From Rohdeia mirabilis (GTDB lineage: Bacteria; Planctomycetota; UBA1135; GCA-002686595), in NCBI GenBank assembly GCA_007750655.1, contig CP036290.1, positions 3,968,001 to 4,032,000 of the forward strand: DNA of 64,000 nt. Reading direction: 5' to 3'. This document shows positions 55,684-64,000 of this stretch, piece by piece. Numbering within the stretch: position 1 is the first letter of the stretch; the number at the start of each line of letters is the position of its first letter. The position numbers and the translations under genes are program-made. Below the pieces are notes generated by a model. That model saw nothing but the letters and a program-made list of their open reading frames with translations. It was not told the origin of the DNA and made no database searches.

Positions 55684-57431
55684 AACCGACAACGGATCCC
55701 ATGCAGCTGCTCTCGATTCTCTGTGCCCTGCCCCTCGCCGCCCTTCCGGTGAGACTTCACGCCGCTCCGTGCGTCGAGCCCCCGGCGCCCGCCACCGCGT
55801 CCGACGCCGTCGCGCTGCGGGACGAGGTCGACGACTTGATCGAGAAGGGCCGCGCGGCCCTCGACGAGTCGAAGCTCGTGGAAGCCGAAGAGGCGTTCCA
55901 GGCGGCCGCGAATCTCGATGAAGCGCGCGGCCGGATCTGGCTGCTGCGCCTCGAACTCAGCCGCGGCAGCGCCGAGGAAGTGCTCGGCCAGCTGGGGCAA
56001 CTGCGCCGCGCCGGGAACGAAGGACCCGACTACACCTACCTGTGGGGCATCGCCTTCGCGACGAAGGTCGAGCGCGACCTCGCGGCGGGCGACACGACGC
56101 AGGCCGGATTCATGATCGCCGACGCGCGCCGCGAACTGGCGGCAGCGATCGCGGCGGACCCGACGCGCTACCGCGACGCGCACCTGTACCTGGCGCGCGT
56201 CTGTCGTCACGACGGGGACAGTGCGGCCTCGATGGCGGCGGCGGAGTCGGCGATCGAGCACTACCCCGGCAGCGTCGAGGCCCACGAACTCATGGGTCGC
56301 GGCGCACTCGGTGTGTACGCCTCGATCATGGGTGACGAGGCCCAGAAGGAACGCGCCGCGAAGATGCTCGAGAAGGCCGTCGCCAGCACGACGAAGGCGA
56401 TCGAACTCTGCGGCCGCCCGCGCGGCGAGGGCGAGCGTGGCTACCTCGCTTCGCTCGACACGCTCCTGGGCGACATCCACGCCTTCGGCGGCGATCTGGA
56501 CGCCGCGGCGGCCGCGTACGGAGCGGCGATCGGTCAAGAACCCGCCGGCTTCGACTACGGCCGCGCCTACGGCACGCTCGGCGTCGAGAAGATGCTCGCG
56601 GCGCTCGAATCGGGTCGCGCGGCCTTCGCCAAGCGCGCCGCCAGGACGGACGCGCGCATGGCGACCGTCGACTGGTGGCTCGGGTACACGCTGCTCGCCT
56701 TCAACGATCCGGCGCGCTACGAGGAGGGCGAGAAGGCCTTCATGCGCTCGCTCGAGCTGTGGCCCGCGTACACGGCCAACTGGTACTACATCGGTCGCCT
56801 GCGGTTCTCCGGCGGCAAGCACGCCGAGGCGATCGAAGCCTTCAAGACGCTGGCCGAGATCGACCGCGCGTCGCTGGTGTCCTCGGTCGCGAACGACGCG
56901 CCGGGCGTCAACGTGCTGTACGGACTGATCAGGCACTGCATGGAGCAGAACCCGCCCGCACTGCTCGACGCCGGCTTCTGCAGCGAGATCCAGGCCGAGG
57001 CGTTCCCGCAGAACCACAAGTTTTGGAACAACGTCGGCCTCTTCTATCGCGACGCCGCCGACATGCACGTGGGGCGCAAGGGCCGGACGGGAATGTCCGA
57101 GAAGGAACGCGAGACGTACATGCCGATGTACGAGACCTCGTTCGCCGCCTACGAGAAGGCGCTCGCTCTGGATCCGGAGAACCCCGGCTACCTCAACGAC
57201 GGCGCGGTGATCCTGCACTTCTACCTGGAGCGCGAGTACGACCGCGCACTCGAGATGTACGCGCAGGCCACCCGGTTCGCTACCGAACTGTTGGCCGAGG
57301 GCACCCTGAAGGGAGAGGAGAAAGGCATCGTCGAGCTCGCCCTGCGCGACTCGCGGAACAACCGGCGCCTGCTCGAAGCCAAGATCGAGCGCCAGAAGGA
57401 GAAGGACGGGGAGAAGGACGGCGGCCGCTGA
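55680..57431 (+). CDS. Secreted TPR-repeat protein
   Basis: This 583-residue protein begins with a hydrophobic signal sequence (MQLLSILCALPLAALPVRLHAAP) and then TPR helices: DLIEKGRAALDESKLVEAEEAFQAAANLDEARGRIWLLRLEL, AHLYLARVCRHDGDSAASMAAAESAIEHYPGSVEAHELMG and, near the end, YEKALALDPENPGYLNDGAVILHFYLEREYDRALEMYAQA, closing with a charged coil. The start is uncertain. A GTG at 55680-55682 overlaps the previous stop as GTGA, as at eight other junctions of the window, and is used here; an ATG at 55701 starts directly at the signal peptide. It is the partner of the preceding TPR lipoprotein. Confidence 0.8.
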   Translation: MKPTTDPMQLLSILCALPLAALPVRLHAAPCVEPPAPATASDAVALRDEVDDLIEKGRAALDESKLVEAEEAFQAAANLDEARGRIWLLRLELSRGSAEEVLGQLGQLRRAGNEGPDYTYLWGIAFATKVERDLAAGDTTQAGFMIADARRELAAAIAADPTRYRDAHLYLARVCRHDGDSAASMAAAESAIEHYPGSVEAHELMGRGALGVYASIMGDEAQKERAAKMLEKAVASTTKAIELCGRPRGEGERGYLASLDTLLGDIHAFGGDLDAAAAAYGAAIGQEPAGFDYGRAYGTLGVEKMLAALESGRAAFAKRAARTDARMATVDWWLGYTLLAFNDPARYEEGEKAFMRSLELWPAYTANWYYIGRLRFSGGKHAEAIEAFKTLAEIDRASLVSSVANDAPGVNVLYGLIRHCMEQNPPALLDAGFCSEIQAEAFPQNHKFWNNVGLFYRDAADMHVGRKGRTGMSEKERETYMPMYETSFAAYEKALALDPENPGYLNDGAVILHFYLEREYDRALEMYAQATRFATELLAEGTLKGEEKGIVELALRDSRNNRRLLEAKIERQKEKDGEKDGGR

Positions 57432-57751
57432 CTCCGCGCAGTTCGGTCGGACGGACTCGCGAGCGGGCTCGGATCGGTTCACCCGGTCCGGGCCCGTTGG
57501 CGTGCGGGAGGCGCTGATCCGAATCGGAACTCGAAGAGACACCGGCCGTGTCTCCGGCCCGGTGCGTCATGGGTCGACCGGAGAGTGCCCGACGGCGTGC
57601 CGAATGGCACCGGCCGTGCGGGATCGAAGCGCACGCCGCGCGCGCGCCCCGGCAACCCGATCGCCGGCTCCGGGACCGAAGGGGGCGGATACGGAGGGCT
57701 CCGATCGGTACTCGCCAGCCCGACGGTAGGCACAGCTTCGGATGGTGTGTA
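57432..57751. other. Intergenic region before the HEAT/VWA gene
   Basis: This 320-base gap has a small GAGACAC/GTGTCTC hairpin with a CGGCC loop (57536-57554) that could end the TPR pair's transcript. No gene or clear promoter was seen; GGATGGTGTGTAATG directly before the next start has no obvious ribosome-binding site. Confidence 0.45.
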
Positions 57752-60154
57752 ATGAGAGTCCCCGACCCTGGGCGCCCCCCCCCATCCGCGCCCCTGGTCG
57801 TTCCCCACTCCAGCACCTCACAGCCCCGCGCGCACTCCGTGATCCGTCACCTCGCGCTCGTCGGACTCGCCAGCTTCCTCGTCGCTGCTCCGAGTCCGCT
57901 CGCCCACTCGTCCAACTCCCTCGCCGCGCCCGCGGCGACCTGCGTTGCCACCACCGTCGACGACGTGGAGGAACTGGTCGGTCGCATCCGCCTGATGGGC
58001 GACCGCGTCTCGATCGAGACGCTGACCGAGCTCGCCAAGATCGGCACGCCCGACGCGCTCGCCGGCTTCGCGCTCGCTCTCGACGGCGGCGTCCTGAAGC
58101 GCGAGATCGCGCGCGCGCGCACCATTCGCGCACTGTCGGGCTTCATGAAGTCCAAGGACCTCTCGGGTCGAGTGCGCGAGATGCTCGCGAACCTGGCGGC
58201 GAACGCGGACAACTCGCTCGAGGGCATCGCGGCGATCGAGACCCTCGGAGCCAGCGGCGGCATCGCGCGCGAGTGGCTCGTCAAGGTCGTCGAGTCCCCC
58301 GCCATGGCCGCCGTCCGCGTGCGCGCGCTCGAGCTGCACGCCGAGGAGTTCGACATCGACGAGGACGAGCGCTGGTACACCGAGCTGTACAAGGCGTTCG
58401 CCGACTCGATCGCCGACCTCGATCCGAACGCCGTGGCCGCCGCGGAGGCGAATCCCACGCGCGGCAAGCCCCTCGCGGGCGTCGGGGGACTGGCGTTCGA
58501 GAAGCTCGCGCCGAAGCTCGACGAGGCCGAACTGCGCAGCAGCCTCGACAGCCGCAACCGCCGCGTGCGCACGGCCGCGATGGTCGAACTCGCCGATCGC
58601 GGCGACCGTTCGATGCTCGACCGCGCGCGGGGCACGTTCCTCAACCCCGCCTACGGACCGAGCGAGCGCGCCGAGTGCGCGATCGCCTGGGGCTCCGCGA
58701 AGGGCTGGGAAGAAGTGCTCGAAGAGGTCCAACGTTCGCTCGCGAACCCCGCGCCCCAGGGTGGACGCGGCCCGACGACGGGCAGCGAAGGACACCAGTT
58801 CACCTCGTTCCTCGCCGATCTGTTGTCGAAGCGCGGCTCGGAGAGCTTCGCCGACGCCGCCGTCAAGCACGGGCCCGGTCTCGTCGTCCCGGCCGCGCGC
58901 GCGTTCTGCGCCCGCGCGATCGGTCGCACGCCGTCGAGCTCGGCCGAGAAGTTCCTGCGCGAGATGATCGAGGACGAAGACCTGATGGTCCGCGTCGAAG
59001 CGCTGCGCACGCTGGCCCTGCGCGGCACGGAAGGGGCGCGCAAGTTGCTCGACCGCGCTCTGAAGAAGGCCGCGACCGAGACCGAGGAAGCCCTGCTCGT
59101 CGAGCTCACCTCCGAGCTGTACGGCGGCGATCCGGAATGGGTCGAGGACCTGGTCGGCTGGTCGAAGGAGGAGCCCTCGCAGAAGAAGAACGCCGCGCTC
59201 GTCAGCCTCGCGCGGATCGGCGGCGCCTACGAGGACCTGTTCTCCGCGGCGCTCGGCCCCGAAGTTCCGTGGGGCACCCAGCGCGCCGCGGTCGAAGCGC
59301 TCCTGCTCTCGCGCTCCCACGAGAGCACGGCTGCGTTGGTCGCGTCGCTCGAGCGGCTCGACGGGCGGATCGCGAAGCTCGTCATGGACGCGCTCGAAGA
59401 ACTCACGGGCGAACGCTTCCGCAACCCCGGCGTGTGGCCGCGCTGGTGGAAGGACAACGCGTCCGGGTTCGTGCCGCTGTCCGAGAAGGAGTACACGGAC
59501 CTGCTCGCCAAGCGCGAACAGGCTGCCGAGGAGGCGGCCGAGAGCGGTGAGAACAACACCGTCGCCGGCTCGTTCTTCGGCGTCGAACTCGACTCCGAGC
59601 GCCTGACCTTCGTGATCGACGCTTCCGGTTCGATGGCCGAACCGATGGCGCCGCGCACCGGCGGTCCGCGCGGCCCGACGACCGGCGGCGACGGCGAGAA
59701 GGACCGCAAGCCGCGTGGCGGAACGCGCCTCGAGGTCGCGCAGAACGAGCTCAACTACTTCCTGAAGGAACTCCCCGAGAGCGCGCTCGTGAACGTGGTG
59801 CGCTTCTCGAACGGCGCGAAGGCCTGGTCCGACCGGCTGAAGAGCGTCGGCAAGAAGAAGACGCTGACGGCCATCCAGGCCTTCGTCGAACGGCTCTCCC
59901 CGGACGGCGGTACCAACGTCTACGAGGCCCTGCAGGTCGCCTTCGAGGACCCGGACGTGGACACGATCATGCTCCTGTCGGACGGTGCGCCGTCGGTCGG
60001 CGAGGTGCTCGACACGGGCACGATCGCGGACCACGTCGCGCTGTGGAACGCCCACCGCGGCGTGACGATCCACGTGGTCTGCATCGGCGGCGACCAGCCC
60101 GAGCTGCGTCGGATGGCCGAGACCTCGGGTGGCAGCTACACGCTGATCCGCTGA
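57752..60154 (+). CDS. Secreted protein with HEAT-like repeats and a C-terminal von Willebrand factor A domain
   Basis: The 800-residue frame has a signal-type segment (VIRHLALVGLASFLVAAPSPLAHS). About 550 residues of helical HEAT-like repeats follow (SLDSRNRRVRTAAMVELADRGDRSMLDRARG, RVEALRTLALRGTEGARKLLDRAL). A VWA domain is at the end, with the MIDAS motif DASGSMAEP, then SNGAKAWSDRL, DGGTNVYEAL (second MIDAS threonine) and IMLLSDGAPSVG (third aspartate). VWA domains bind metal-dependent ligands; the HEAT part is a protein-interaction solenoid. The ATG at 57752 is the annotated start; a GTG at 57839 sits directly before the signal segment and may be the true one. It converges with the MoaD-like gene across a perfect hairpin. 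Confidence 0.85.
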   Translation: MRVPDPGRPPPSAPLVVPHSSTSQPRAHSVIRHLALVGLASFLVAAPSPLAHSSNSLAAPAATCVATTVDDVEELVGRIRLMGDRVSIETLTELAKIGTPDALAGFALALDGGVLKREIARARTIRALSGFMKSKDLSGRVREMLANLAANADNSLEGIAAIETLGASGGIAREWLVKVVESPAMAAVRVRALELHAEEFDIDEDERWYTELYKAFADSIADLDPNAVAAAEANPTRGKPLAGVGGLAFEKLAPKLDEAELRSSLDSRNRRVRTAAMVELADRGDRSMLDRARGTFLNPAYGPSERAECAIAWGSAKGWEEVLEEVQRSLANPAPQGGRGPTTGSEGHQFTSFLADLLSKRGSESFADAAVKHGPGLVVPAARAFCARAIGRTPSSSAEKFLREMIEDEDLMVRVEALRTLALRGTEGARKLLDRALKKAATETEEALLVELTSELYGGDPEWVEDLVGWSKEEPSQKKNAALVSLARIGGAYEDLFSAALGPEVPWGTQRAAVEALLLSRSHESTAALVASLERLDGRIAKLVMDALEELTGERFRNPGVWPRWWKDNASGFVPLSEKEYTDLLAKREQAAEEAAESGENNTVAGSFFGVELDSERLTFVIDASGSMAEPMAPRTGGPRGPTTGGDGEKDRKPRGGTRLEVAQNELNYFLKELPESALVNVVRFSNGAKAWSDRLKSVGKKKTLTAIQAFVERLSPDGGTNVYEALQVAFEDPDVDTIMLLSDGAPSVGEVLDTGTIADHVALWNAHRGVTIHVVCIGGDQPELRRMAETSGGSYTLIR

Positions 60155-60206
60155 GGTCCGCGCGTCGCAGGTCGCGGCGCGCACCACCACCGTCCCCGGG
60201 AACGAC

Positions 60207-60243
60207 AGGACCGCGCCGGAGCCACGTGCTCCGGCGCGGTCCT
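60207..60243. terminator. Bidirectional terminator between the VWA and MoaD-like genes
   Basis: AGGACCGCGCCGGAGC (60207-60222) pairs perfectly with GCTCCGGCGCGGTCCT (60228-60243), a 16-bp stem with a five-base CACGT loop, between two convergent stops. The right side continues TCCCGTT. Confidence 0.85.
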
Positions 60244-60268
60244 TCCCGTTCGGCGACGCCGCGCGGGC

Positions 60269-60529
60269 TCAGCCGCCGCTCAGCGCACCGAGCACGTGCA
60301 CCCGATCCACCTCGCCGAGCGGCTGGTCGAGGTCGCGCTCGGCGCGGTTGCCGAGGAAGACGTTGATGTGCCGACGCAGCGCGCCCTGCTCGTCCACCAC
60401 GCGGAAGTAGAGGCCCGGGTGGCGGCCGTCGAGGTCGCGCAACAGCTCGCGCGCGGTCGCACCGGTGGCCTCCAACTCGTCGCGGCCGTCGGTGTACTCG
60501 AACAGGTGACTGCTGACGCGGACCTTCAC
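60269..60529 (-). CDS. MoaD/ThiS-like ubiquitin-fold sulfur-carrier protein
   Basis: This 86-residue protein has the beta-grasp plan of MoaD/ThiS: KVRVSSHLFEYTDGRDELE, ATARELLRDLDGRHPGLYFRVVDEQGALRRHINVFLGN, RVHVLGALSGG. It ends in the diglycine that is adenylated and thiocarboxylated in sulfur carriers. No MoaE, MoeB or thiazole gene is near, so a role in molybdopterin or thiamine synthesis is unproven. Its GTG start (60527-60529) overlaps the stop of the BNR-repeat gene as GTGA, so the two are translated together. The pairing suggests the carrier serves or modifies that protein's pathway. Confidence 0.85.
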   Translation of the reverse strand: MKVRVSSHLFEYTDGRDELEATGATARELLRDLDGRHPGLYFRVVDEQGALRRHINVFLGNRAERDLDQPLGEVDRVHVLGALSGG

Positions 60530-61692
60530 GCCAGCACGGCCGGAGCGAGCGAGTAGATCTCGGGCAGGTGACGCGCGACGCACTCGAAACGCTCGCCGCC
60601 GTCGCGACCGACCCAGACCTCGCCGCAGGTCGCGCCGAAGCACACCTCCGGCGCGTCGGGTGCACCGATCACGGCCAGCGCCTGCCGCTTCGCGCCGATC
60701 CACGAGCCGCACGCCGGCAGTCCCGAATCCTGACGGGTCCACGACTGGCCGCCGTCGTCGGTGCGGTACATCGCGAGTCTCCCACCGGGCGCCGTGCGCG
60801 GCCAGGTGCGCGTGCCGTCCATCGGCAGGACCCAGACCGTTCCCGGTCGCGTGGGGTGACCGACGATGCCGAAGCCGATGTCGCCGATCTCCTTCGGCAT
60901 GTTGTCGCCGATGCGCGACCACTGGCGCCCCTCGCGCAGGTCGACGCGGTAGATGCCGCAGTGGTTCTGTTGGTAGAGCAGGTCCGGATCGGCGGGGTGC
61001 TGGATCACACAGTGCGGATCCTGGCCGAACTCGGGGTACGGCTCGGGACCGAAGTCCACGCGCACGCCGGCGTTGATCGGCGCCCAGCTCTTCCCCGCGT
61101 CGTGCGACTCGAACGTGCCGCCGGCCGACATCGAGACGAACAGGTGCGACGCGTCGCGCGGATCGACGAGCACCGAGTGCAGGAACGGACCGTCGGGCGG
61201 GCCGGGGGGCTCGCCGGTCCACGTGCGGTACTGCGGGTGGTGGTTGAAGCCGTCGACCCCGCTCCACGTGTCGCCTCCGTCCTCGCTGCGGAACAGGCCC
61301 TGCGGCGTCGTCGCCACGTACCAGGTGTCCGACTCGCTCGCGTGGCCCGGCGCGAACCAGAAGCTGCGCTGCACGGTGAGCCCGCGCGACGTGCCGTCGT
61401 GCCGCGGCTCGGCGCCCTCTTCCGTGACCTGGTCGAACGCGGGCGGCTTCGACGCCTCGGCCCAGGTGCCGCCGGCGTCCGTCGAGCGGAAGACGGTCGG
61501 GCCCAGGTGGAAGTCGCCGCCCGCCGTGTGCAGCCAGACCTCCGGCCGCCGCGGGTCCTGCTGGAAGTCGTTGACCTGGACGCCGAGGCGGATCGGGTCC
61601 CCGACCTGCCGCCAGGTGCCGTCGCTCGAGCGCTTCAGGGCGAACCCACCCTTGCGCGTGCCCACGAGGAGGCCGTTGGTCGGTTGCTGCAT
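60526..61692 (-). CDS. BNR/Asp-box repeat protein (sialidase-like beta-propeller)
   Basis: This 388-residue protein has several Asp-box motifs (S-x-D-x-G-x-T-W): RSTDAGGTWAEASK, RSEDGGDTWSGVDG, ESHDAGKSWAPIN, RTDDGGQSWTRQD. The strands between them fit a six-bladed BNR propeller. Asp-boxes occur in sialidases, photosystem-assembly and many exported proteins and do not by themselves mean glycosidase activity. There is no obvious signal peptide (start MQQPTNGLLVGTRKGGFALKRS), so it may be cytoplasmic. The ATG at 61690-61692 has TATCCT seven bases upstream. It is translationally coupled (GTGA) to the MoaD-like gene. Confidence 0.84.
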   Translation of the reverse strand: MQQPTNGLLVGTRKGGFALKRSSDGTWRQVGDPIRLGVQVNDFQQDPRRPEVWLHTAGGDFHLGPTVFRSTDAGGTWAEASKPPAFDQVTEEGAEPRHDGTSRGLTVQRSFWFAPGHASESDTWYVATTPQGLFRSEDGGDTWSGVDGFNHHPQYRTWTGEPPGPPDGPFLHSVLVDPRDASHLFVSMSAGGTFESHDAGKSWAPINAGVRVDFGPEPYPEFGQDPHCVIQHPADPDLLYQQNHCGIYRVDLREGRQWSRIGDNMPKEIGDIGFGIVGHPTRPGTVWVLPMDGTRTWPRTAPGGRLAMYRTDDGGQSWTRQDSGLPACGSWIGAKRQALAVIGAPDAPEVCFGATCGEVWVGRDGGERFECVARHLPEIYSLAPAVLA

Positions 61693-61699
61693 GGCGGCG

Positions 61700-61705
61700 A
61701 GGATA
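61700..61705 (-). promoter_or_regulatory. -10-like TATCCT, leaderless-type position
   Basis: TATCCT on the minus strand lies seven bases before the ATG at 61692 of the BNR-repeat gene. Confidence 0.4.
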
Positions 61706-61979
61706 GCCTGGGGTCCGCCCGACGTGCAGCCCGGCTCACAGCGGCGGAGCGCTTCCGGTTCCGGAGCCGCGACGCCGCGGACGCCCGAGCCGCTTCGGTG
61801 CAGACAGGGTTGGGCGGTCCGACGGTGCGACGGAGCGGCGGGTCGTGTCGGGGCACCGCCGGTGCGTCCGTCGCAGAGCAGCGCTTCCCGCAGCGCCGAC
61901 GCCCTCCCGGCGACCGGCGTCCCGCGACTTTCCAGGACCTTCGCCGTGACGCTCGCCCCGCGCCGTGCACACCGCTGGC

Positions 61980-64000
61980 ATGACACCCCGTGACTCCTCG
62001 TCCACAGCGGCCACCGCGGCCTTCCTGCGCTTCGCGAAGAGCGGCGCGCCGGAGGAACTCGCGACCGTGTTCGACGCCACGGCCCTGCGCCTGACGGTGC
62101 TCGCCGGCCACCTGTGCCGCGACGCCGCCGAGGCCGAGGACCTGGTGCAGAGCACGTTCCTGGTGGCCATGCGGGACGCCGAGTCGTTCGACGGTTCGCG
62201 GCCGATCGAGAGCTGGCTGGCCGGGATCCTGCGCCACCGCGCGCTCGATCTCGGACGTCGGCGCCGTTCCCGTGCCGAACGCGAGCGCTCGGACGATCTA
62301 CCCGATGCCATCGAACCGGCGCGCGGCCCGCTCGAACTCGCGGCCGACGCCGAGCTGTTCGAGCAGGTCACCGCGGCCATCGAGCGCATCGACGGTCCGT
62401 CGCGCCAGGTCCTCGCGCTGCGTCTCGTGCACGGCCTCGAGCCGACGGCGATCGCGCACGCGTTGGGTCGGTCACCGGGCACGGTCCGCATGCAGCTGAA
62501 GCGCGGGCTCGAACGCCTGCGCGAAGCGGTTCCGGCCGGAGCGGCTGCGTTGGTCGGCGGGCTCGTGCTCGAAGGCCGAGGACTGGCCGCCGTGCGCGAG
62601 TCGTTGCTCACGTCCGTCGGTGCGAGCGCGCAGGCCTCCGCCGCCGCCGCGACCACCGCCCAGGGTGTCTTCACCACCACCACTCCCCTCTTCGGAGCCA
62701 TCATCGTGAAGCACTGGATCTCGCTCGCCATCGCCGCCCTCGTGGTCGTCGTCGTCGGTTTCGTCGTGTGGGACCCGCAGGAGGCGTCGTCCTCGCTCGG
62801 GCGCGAGTCGGGCGGTGCGCCGCCGGTCGAACTTGCGAGCGACGGTGCGGACGTGCCGCTCGCGCCGGACCTGGCGCAGGCGACGCCGCTGCGGATCGAA
62901 CGGACGGCCGTCACATCGACGCCCGCACTCGCCGCCGTGGCTGCCGAGGGGCGCGCGCTCGACGTGCGCGTCGTGTGGGAGGACTCGCGGCGACCGGCGG
63001 CGGACGTCGGCCTCTACCTGCGGCGTGCGAGCGGCGAGATCGGTTCGGAGCGACGCACCGACACAGCGGGCTCCGCGTTCTTCGACGACCTGGTCCCGGG
63101 CCCCTATCTGGTCGCGACGGAGCTCGGCGGCGCGACGATCCGCGTGGACACCCGCGAACGGCGCGAGCTCGAGATCGCGCTCCCCGAAGGCACCACGGCC
63201 GGTGGGATCGTCGTCGATCTGAAGGGCGAACCGGTCGCCGGTGCCGAGATCCTGCGCATCGACCCGACGCACCATCGGGTCATGCACGTGCTCGGAACGA
63301 CCGCGTCCGACGGAGTCTTCGAGATCGACCACGTGGACCCCGAAGCGCTGCTGATCGCGCGCCACGACGACTGGCAACCGGCGCAGGTCGAGGACTGCGG
63401 CGACGACCTCGAGTTCGTGCTCGGCGCGAAGGGGCACCGCTTGTTCGGGCGCGTGCTCGACCCGTCCGGAGCGCCGGTGCCGTTCGCACGCCTCGCGATC
63501 GGCGTCGACGAGGACGCGCGCGAGATCTTCGAAGGCTCGGAACTCGCGCCGGGCGAGCTCGAGGGCTCGAAGAAGTCGATGGACCTCGAGGGCATCCTGA
63601 TCGCGGCCGACGAGAACGGTCGCTTCGACACGCGCGAGGTCCCGGCCGGCTATGTGTTGATCGTCGCGCGCCCGCTCGAGGCGGACAGCGGTCTGGTGGC
63701 CTGGGCGAGCGGCTACATCCACTTCAGCTCCGAACTCGAGCTCGACCTGCAGCTGACCCAGGGCGCAACGGTCCACGGTCGCATCGCCGACCGCACCGAC
63801 GCTCCGATCGCGAACGCCGAGATCCGCGCCGAGTGGGAAGGCACGCGCGCGCTCGGTCAGTTCGAAGCCGAACTCGGACGGTACGTGGCCGATCCGGTCG
63901 CGCATTCCGACGACGAGGGCCGGTTCGAACTGACCGGACTGCTGCCGGGCGACTACGACTTCACGGCGCACATGGCCGACTTCTTCCTGGCGCGTGAGGA
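61980..64000 (+). CDS. ECF sigma factor fused to a transmembrane segment and carboxypeptidase-regulatory-like repeats (partial)
   Basis: The frame is open from the ATG at 61980 to the window end (673 codons seen). Residues about 20-85 are sigma-70 region 2 (DAAEAEDLVQSTFLVAMRDAESF, ESWLAGILRHRALDLGRRRR). Residues about 125-180 are region 4 (IDGPSRQVLALRLVHGLEPTAIAHALGRSPGTVRMQLKRGLERLREAV). A linker follows, then one transmembrane helix at about 246-264 (WISLAIAALVVVVVGFVVW). A large extracytoplasmic part has repeats like those in the gene at 14520: GGIVVDLKGEPVAGAEILRI, GRVLDPSGAPVPFARLAI, GRIADRTDAPIANAEIRA. The layout would place the sigma domain in the cytoplasm, tethered to the membrane with an outside sensor. 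The frame carries no stop between the parts. It is divergent from the BNR gene. Confidence 0.85.
   Translation, partial: MTPRDSSSTAATAAFLRFAKSGAPEELATVFDATALRLTVLAGHLCRDAAEAEDLVQSTFLVAMRDAESFDGSRPIESWLAGILRHRALDLGRRRRSRAERERSDDLPDAIEPARGPLELAADAELFEQVTAAIERIDGPSRQVLALRLVHGLEPTAIAHALGRSPGTVRMQLKRGLERLREAVPAGAAALVGGLVLEGRGLAAVRESLLTSVGASAQASAAAATTAQGVFTTTTPLFGAIIVKHWISLAIAALVVVVVGFVVWDPQEASSSLGRESGGAPPVELASDGADVPLAPDLAQATPLRIERTAVTSTPALAAVAAEGRALDVRVVWEDSRRPAADVGLYLRRASGEIGSERRTDTAGSAFFDDLVPGPYLVATELGGATIRVDTRERRELEIALPEGTTAGGIVVDLKGEPVAGAEILRIDPTHHRVMHVLGTTASDGVFEIDHVDPEALLIARHDDWQPAQVEDCGDDLEFVLGAKGHRLFGRVLDPSGAPVPFARLAIGVDEDAREIFEGSELAPGELEGSKKSMDLEGILIAADENGRFDTREVPAGYVLIVARPLEADSGLVAWASGYIHFSSELELDLQLTQGATVHGRIADRTDAPIANAEIRAEWEGTRALGQFEAELGRYVADPVAHSDDEGRFELTGLLPGDYDFTAHMADFFLARE

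Noticed and set aside
57548..57751. Longer start of the HEAT/VWA gene
   Set aside because: Upstream residues are arginine-rich and non-protein-like, whereas starts at 57752 or 57839 precede a signal segment.

Overview
The window is very GC-rich (about 70% by eye). It looks like a free-living Planctomycetes bacterium. The clearest sign is the pair at the left edge: a DUF1552 protein beside a large PSCyt1/DUF1587/DUF1595/DUF1592/DUF1588/DUF1585 protein, an architecture almost confined to that phylum and its relatives. A sulfatase-like protein, long lipoproteins with carboxypeptidase-regulatory-like repeats, and an ECF sigma factor with a membrane-anchored tail fit this. kdsA implies a Kdo-containing outer membrane. 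I see no tRNA, rRNA, insertion sequence, prophage or CRISPR array.

Layout. 1-4.2 kb: DUF1552 and DUF1592-type secreted pair (minus). 4.6-10 kb: transketolase and a TMTC-like membrane TPR protein (plus). 10-14.3 kb: propionyl-CoA carboxylase in three subunits with methylmalonyl-CoA epimerase (minus operon). 14.5-21 kb: carboxypeptidase-regulatory-like repeat protein, RluA-type pseudouridine synthase, SUMF1-fold secreted protein. 21-26.8 kb: valS, an RmlD-like reductase, a lipid kinase and kdsA. 26.9-29.1 kb: a B12-binding radical SAM protein and a SufU-like protein. 29.2-29.9 kb: a cyclic-di-GMP-I (GEMM-I) riboswitch followed by about 550 nt of hairpin-rich DNA without a credible gene, closed by a strong terminator. 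30-36.2 kb: FliA-type sigma factor, then the housekeeping run purA / uppS-cdsA-phoH-ybeY. 36.3-41.5 kb: a secretin, a GspK-like minor pseudopilin and an overlapping HyuB-type gene. 41.6-45.4 kb: methyltransferase, sulfatase-like lipoprotein, small secreted protein. 46-49 kb: rpsO-pnp. 49.3-60.2 kb: secreted or lipoprotein genes (Ig-like, TPR, HEAT/VWA). 60.3-64 kb: a BNR-repeat protein coupled to a MoaD/ThiS-like protein, then the ECF sigma factor with a transmembrane segment and repeat tail, which runs off the window.

How it works together. Tightly packed genes overlap by exactly four bases (NTGA), which supports several GTG and TTG starts. Several first genes have a TANNNT hexamer only 6-11 nt before the start codon, which suggests leaderless mRNAs. 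Convergent genes are separated by long perfect GC hairpins without U-tracts. The most unusual locus is the riboswitch with its orphan structured downstream region, convergent with a FliA-type sigma gene that carries an unusual N-terminal extension. The membrane-tethered ECF sigma is the second.
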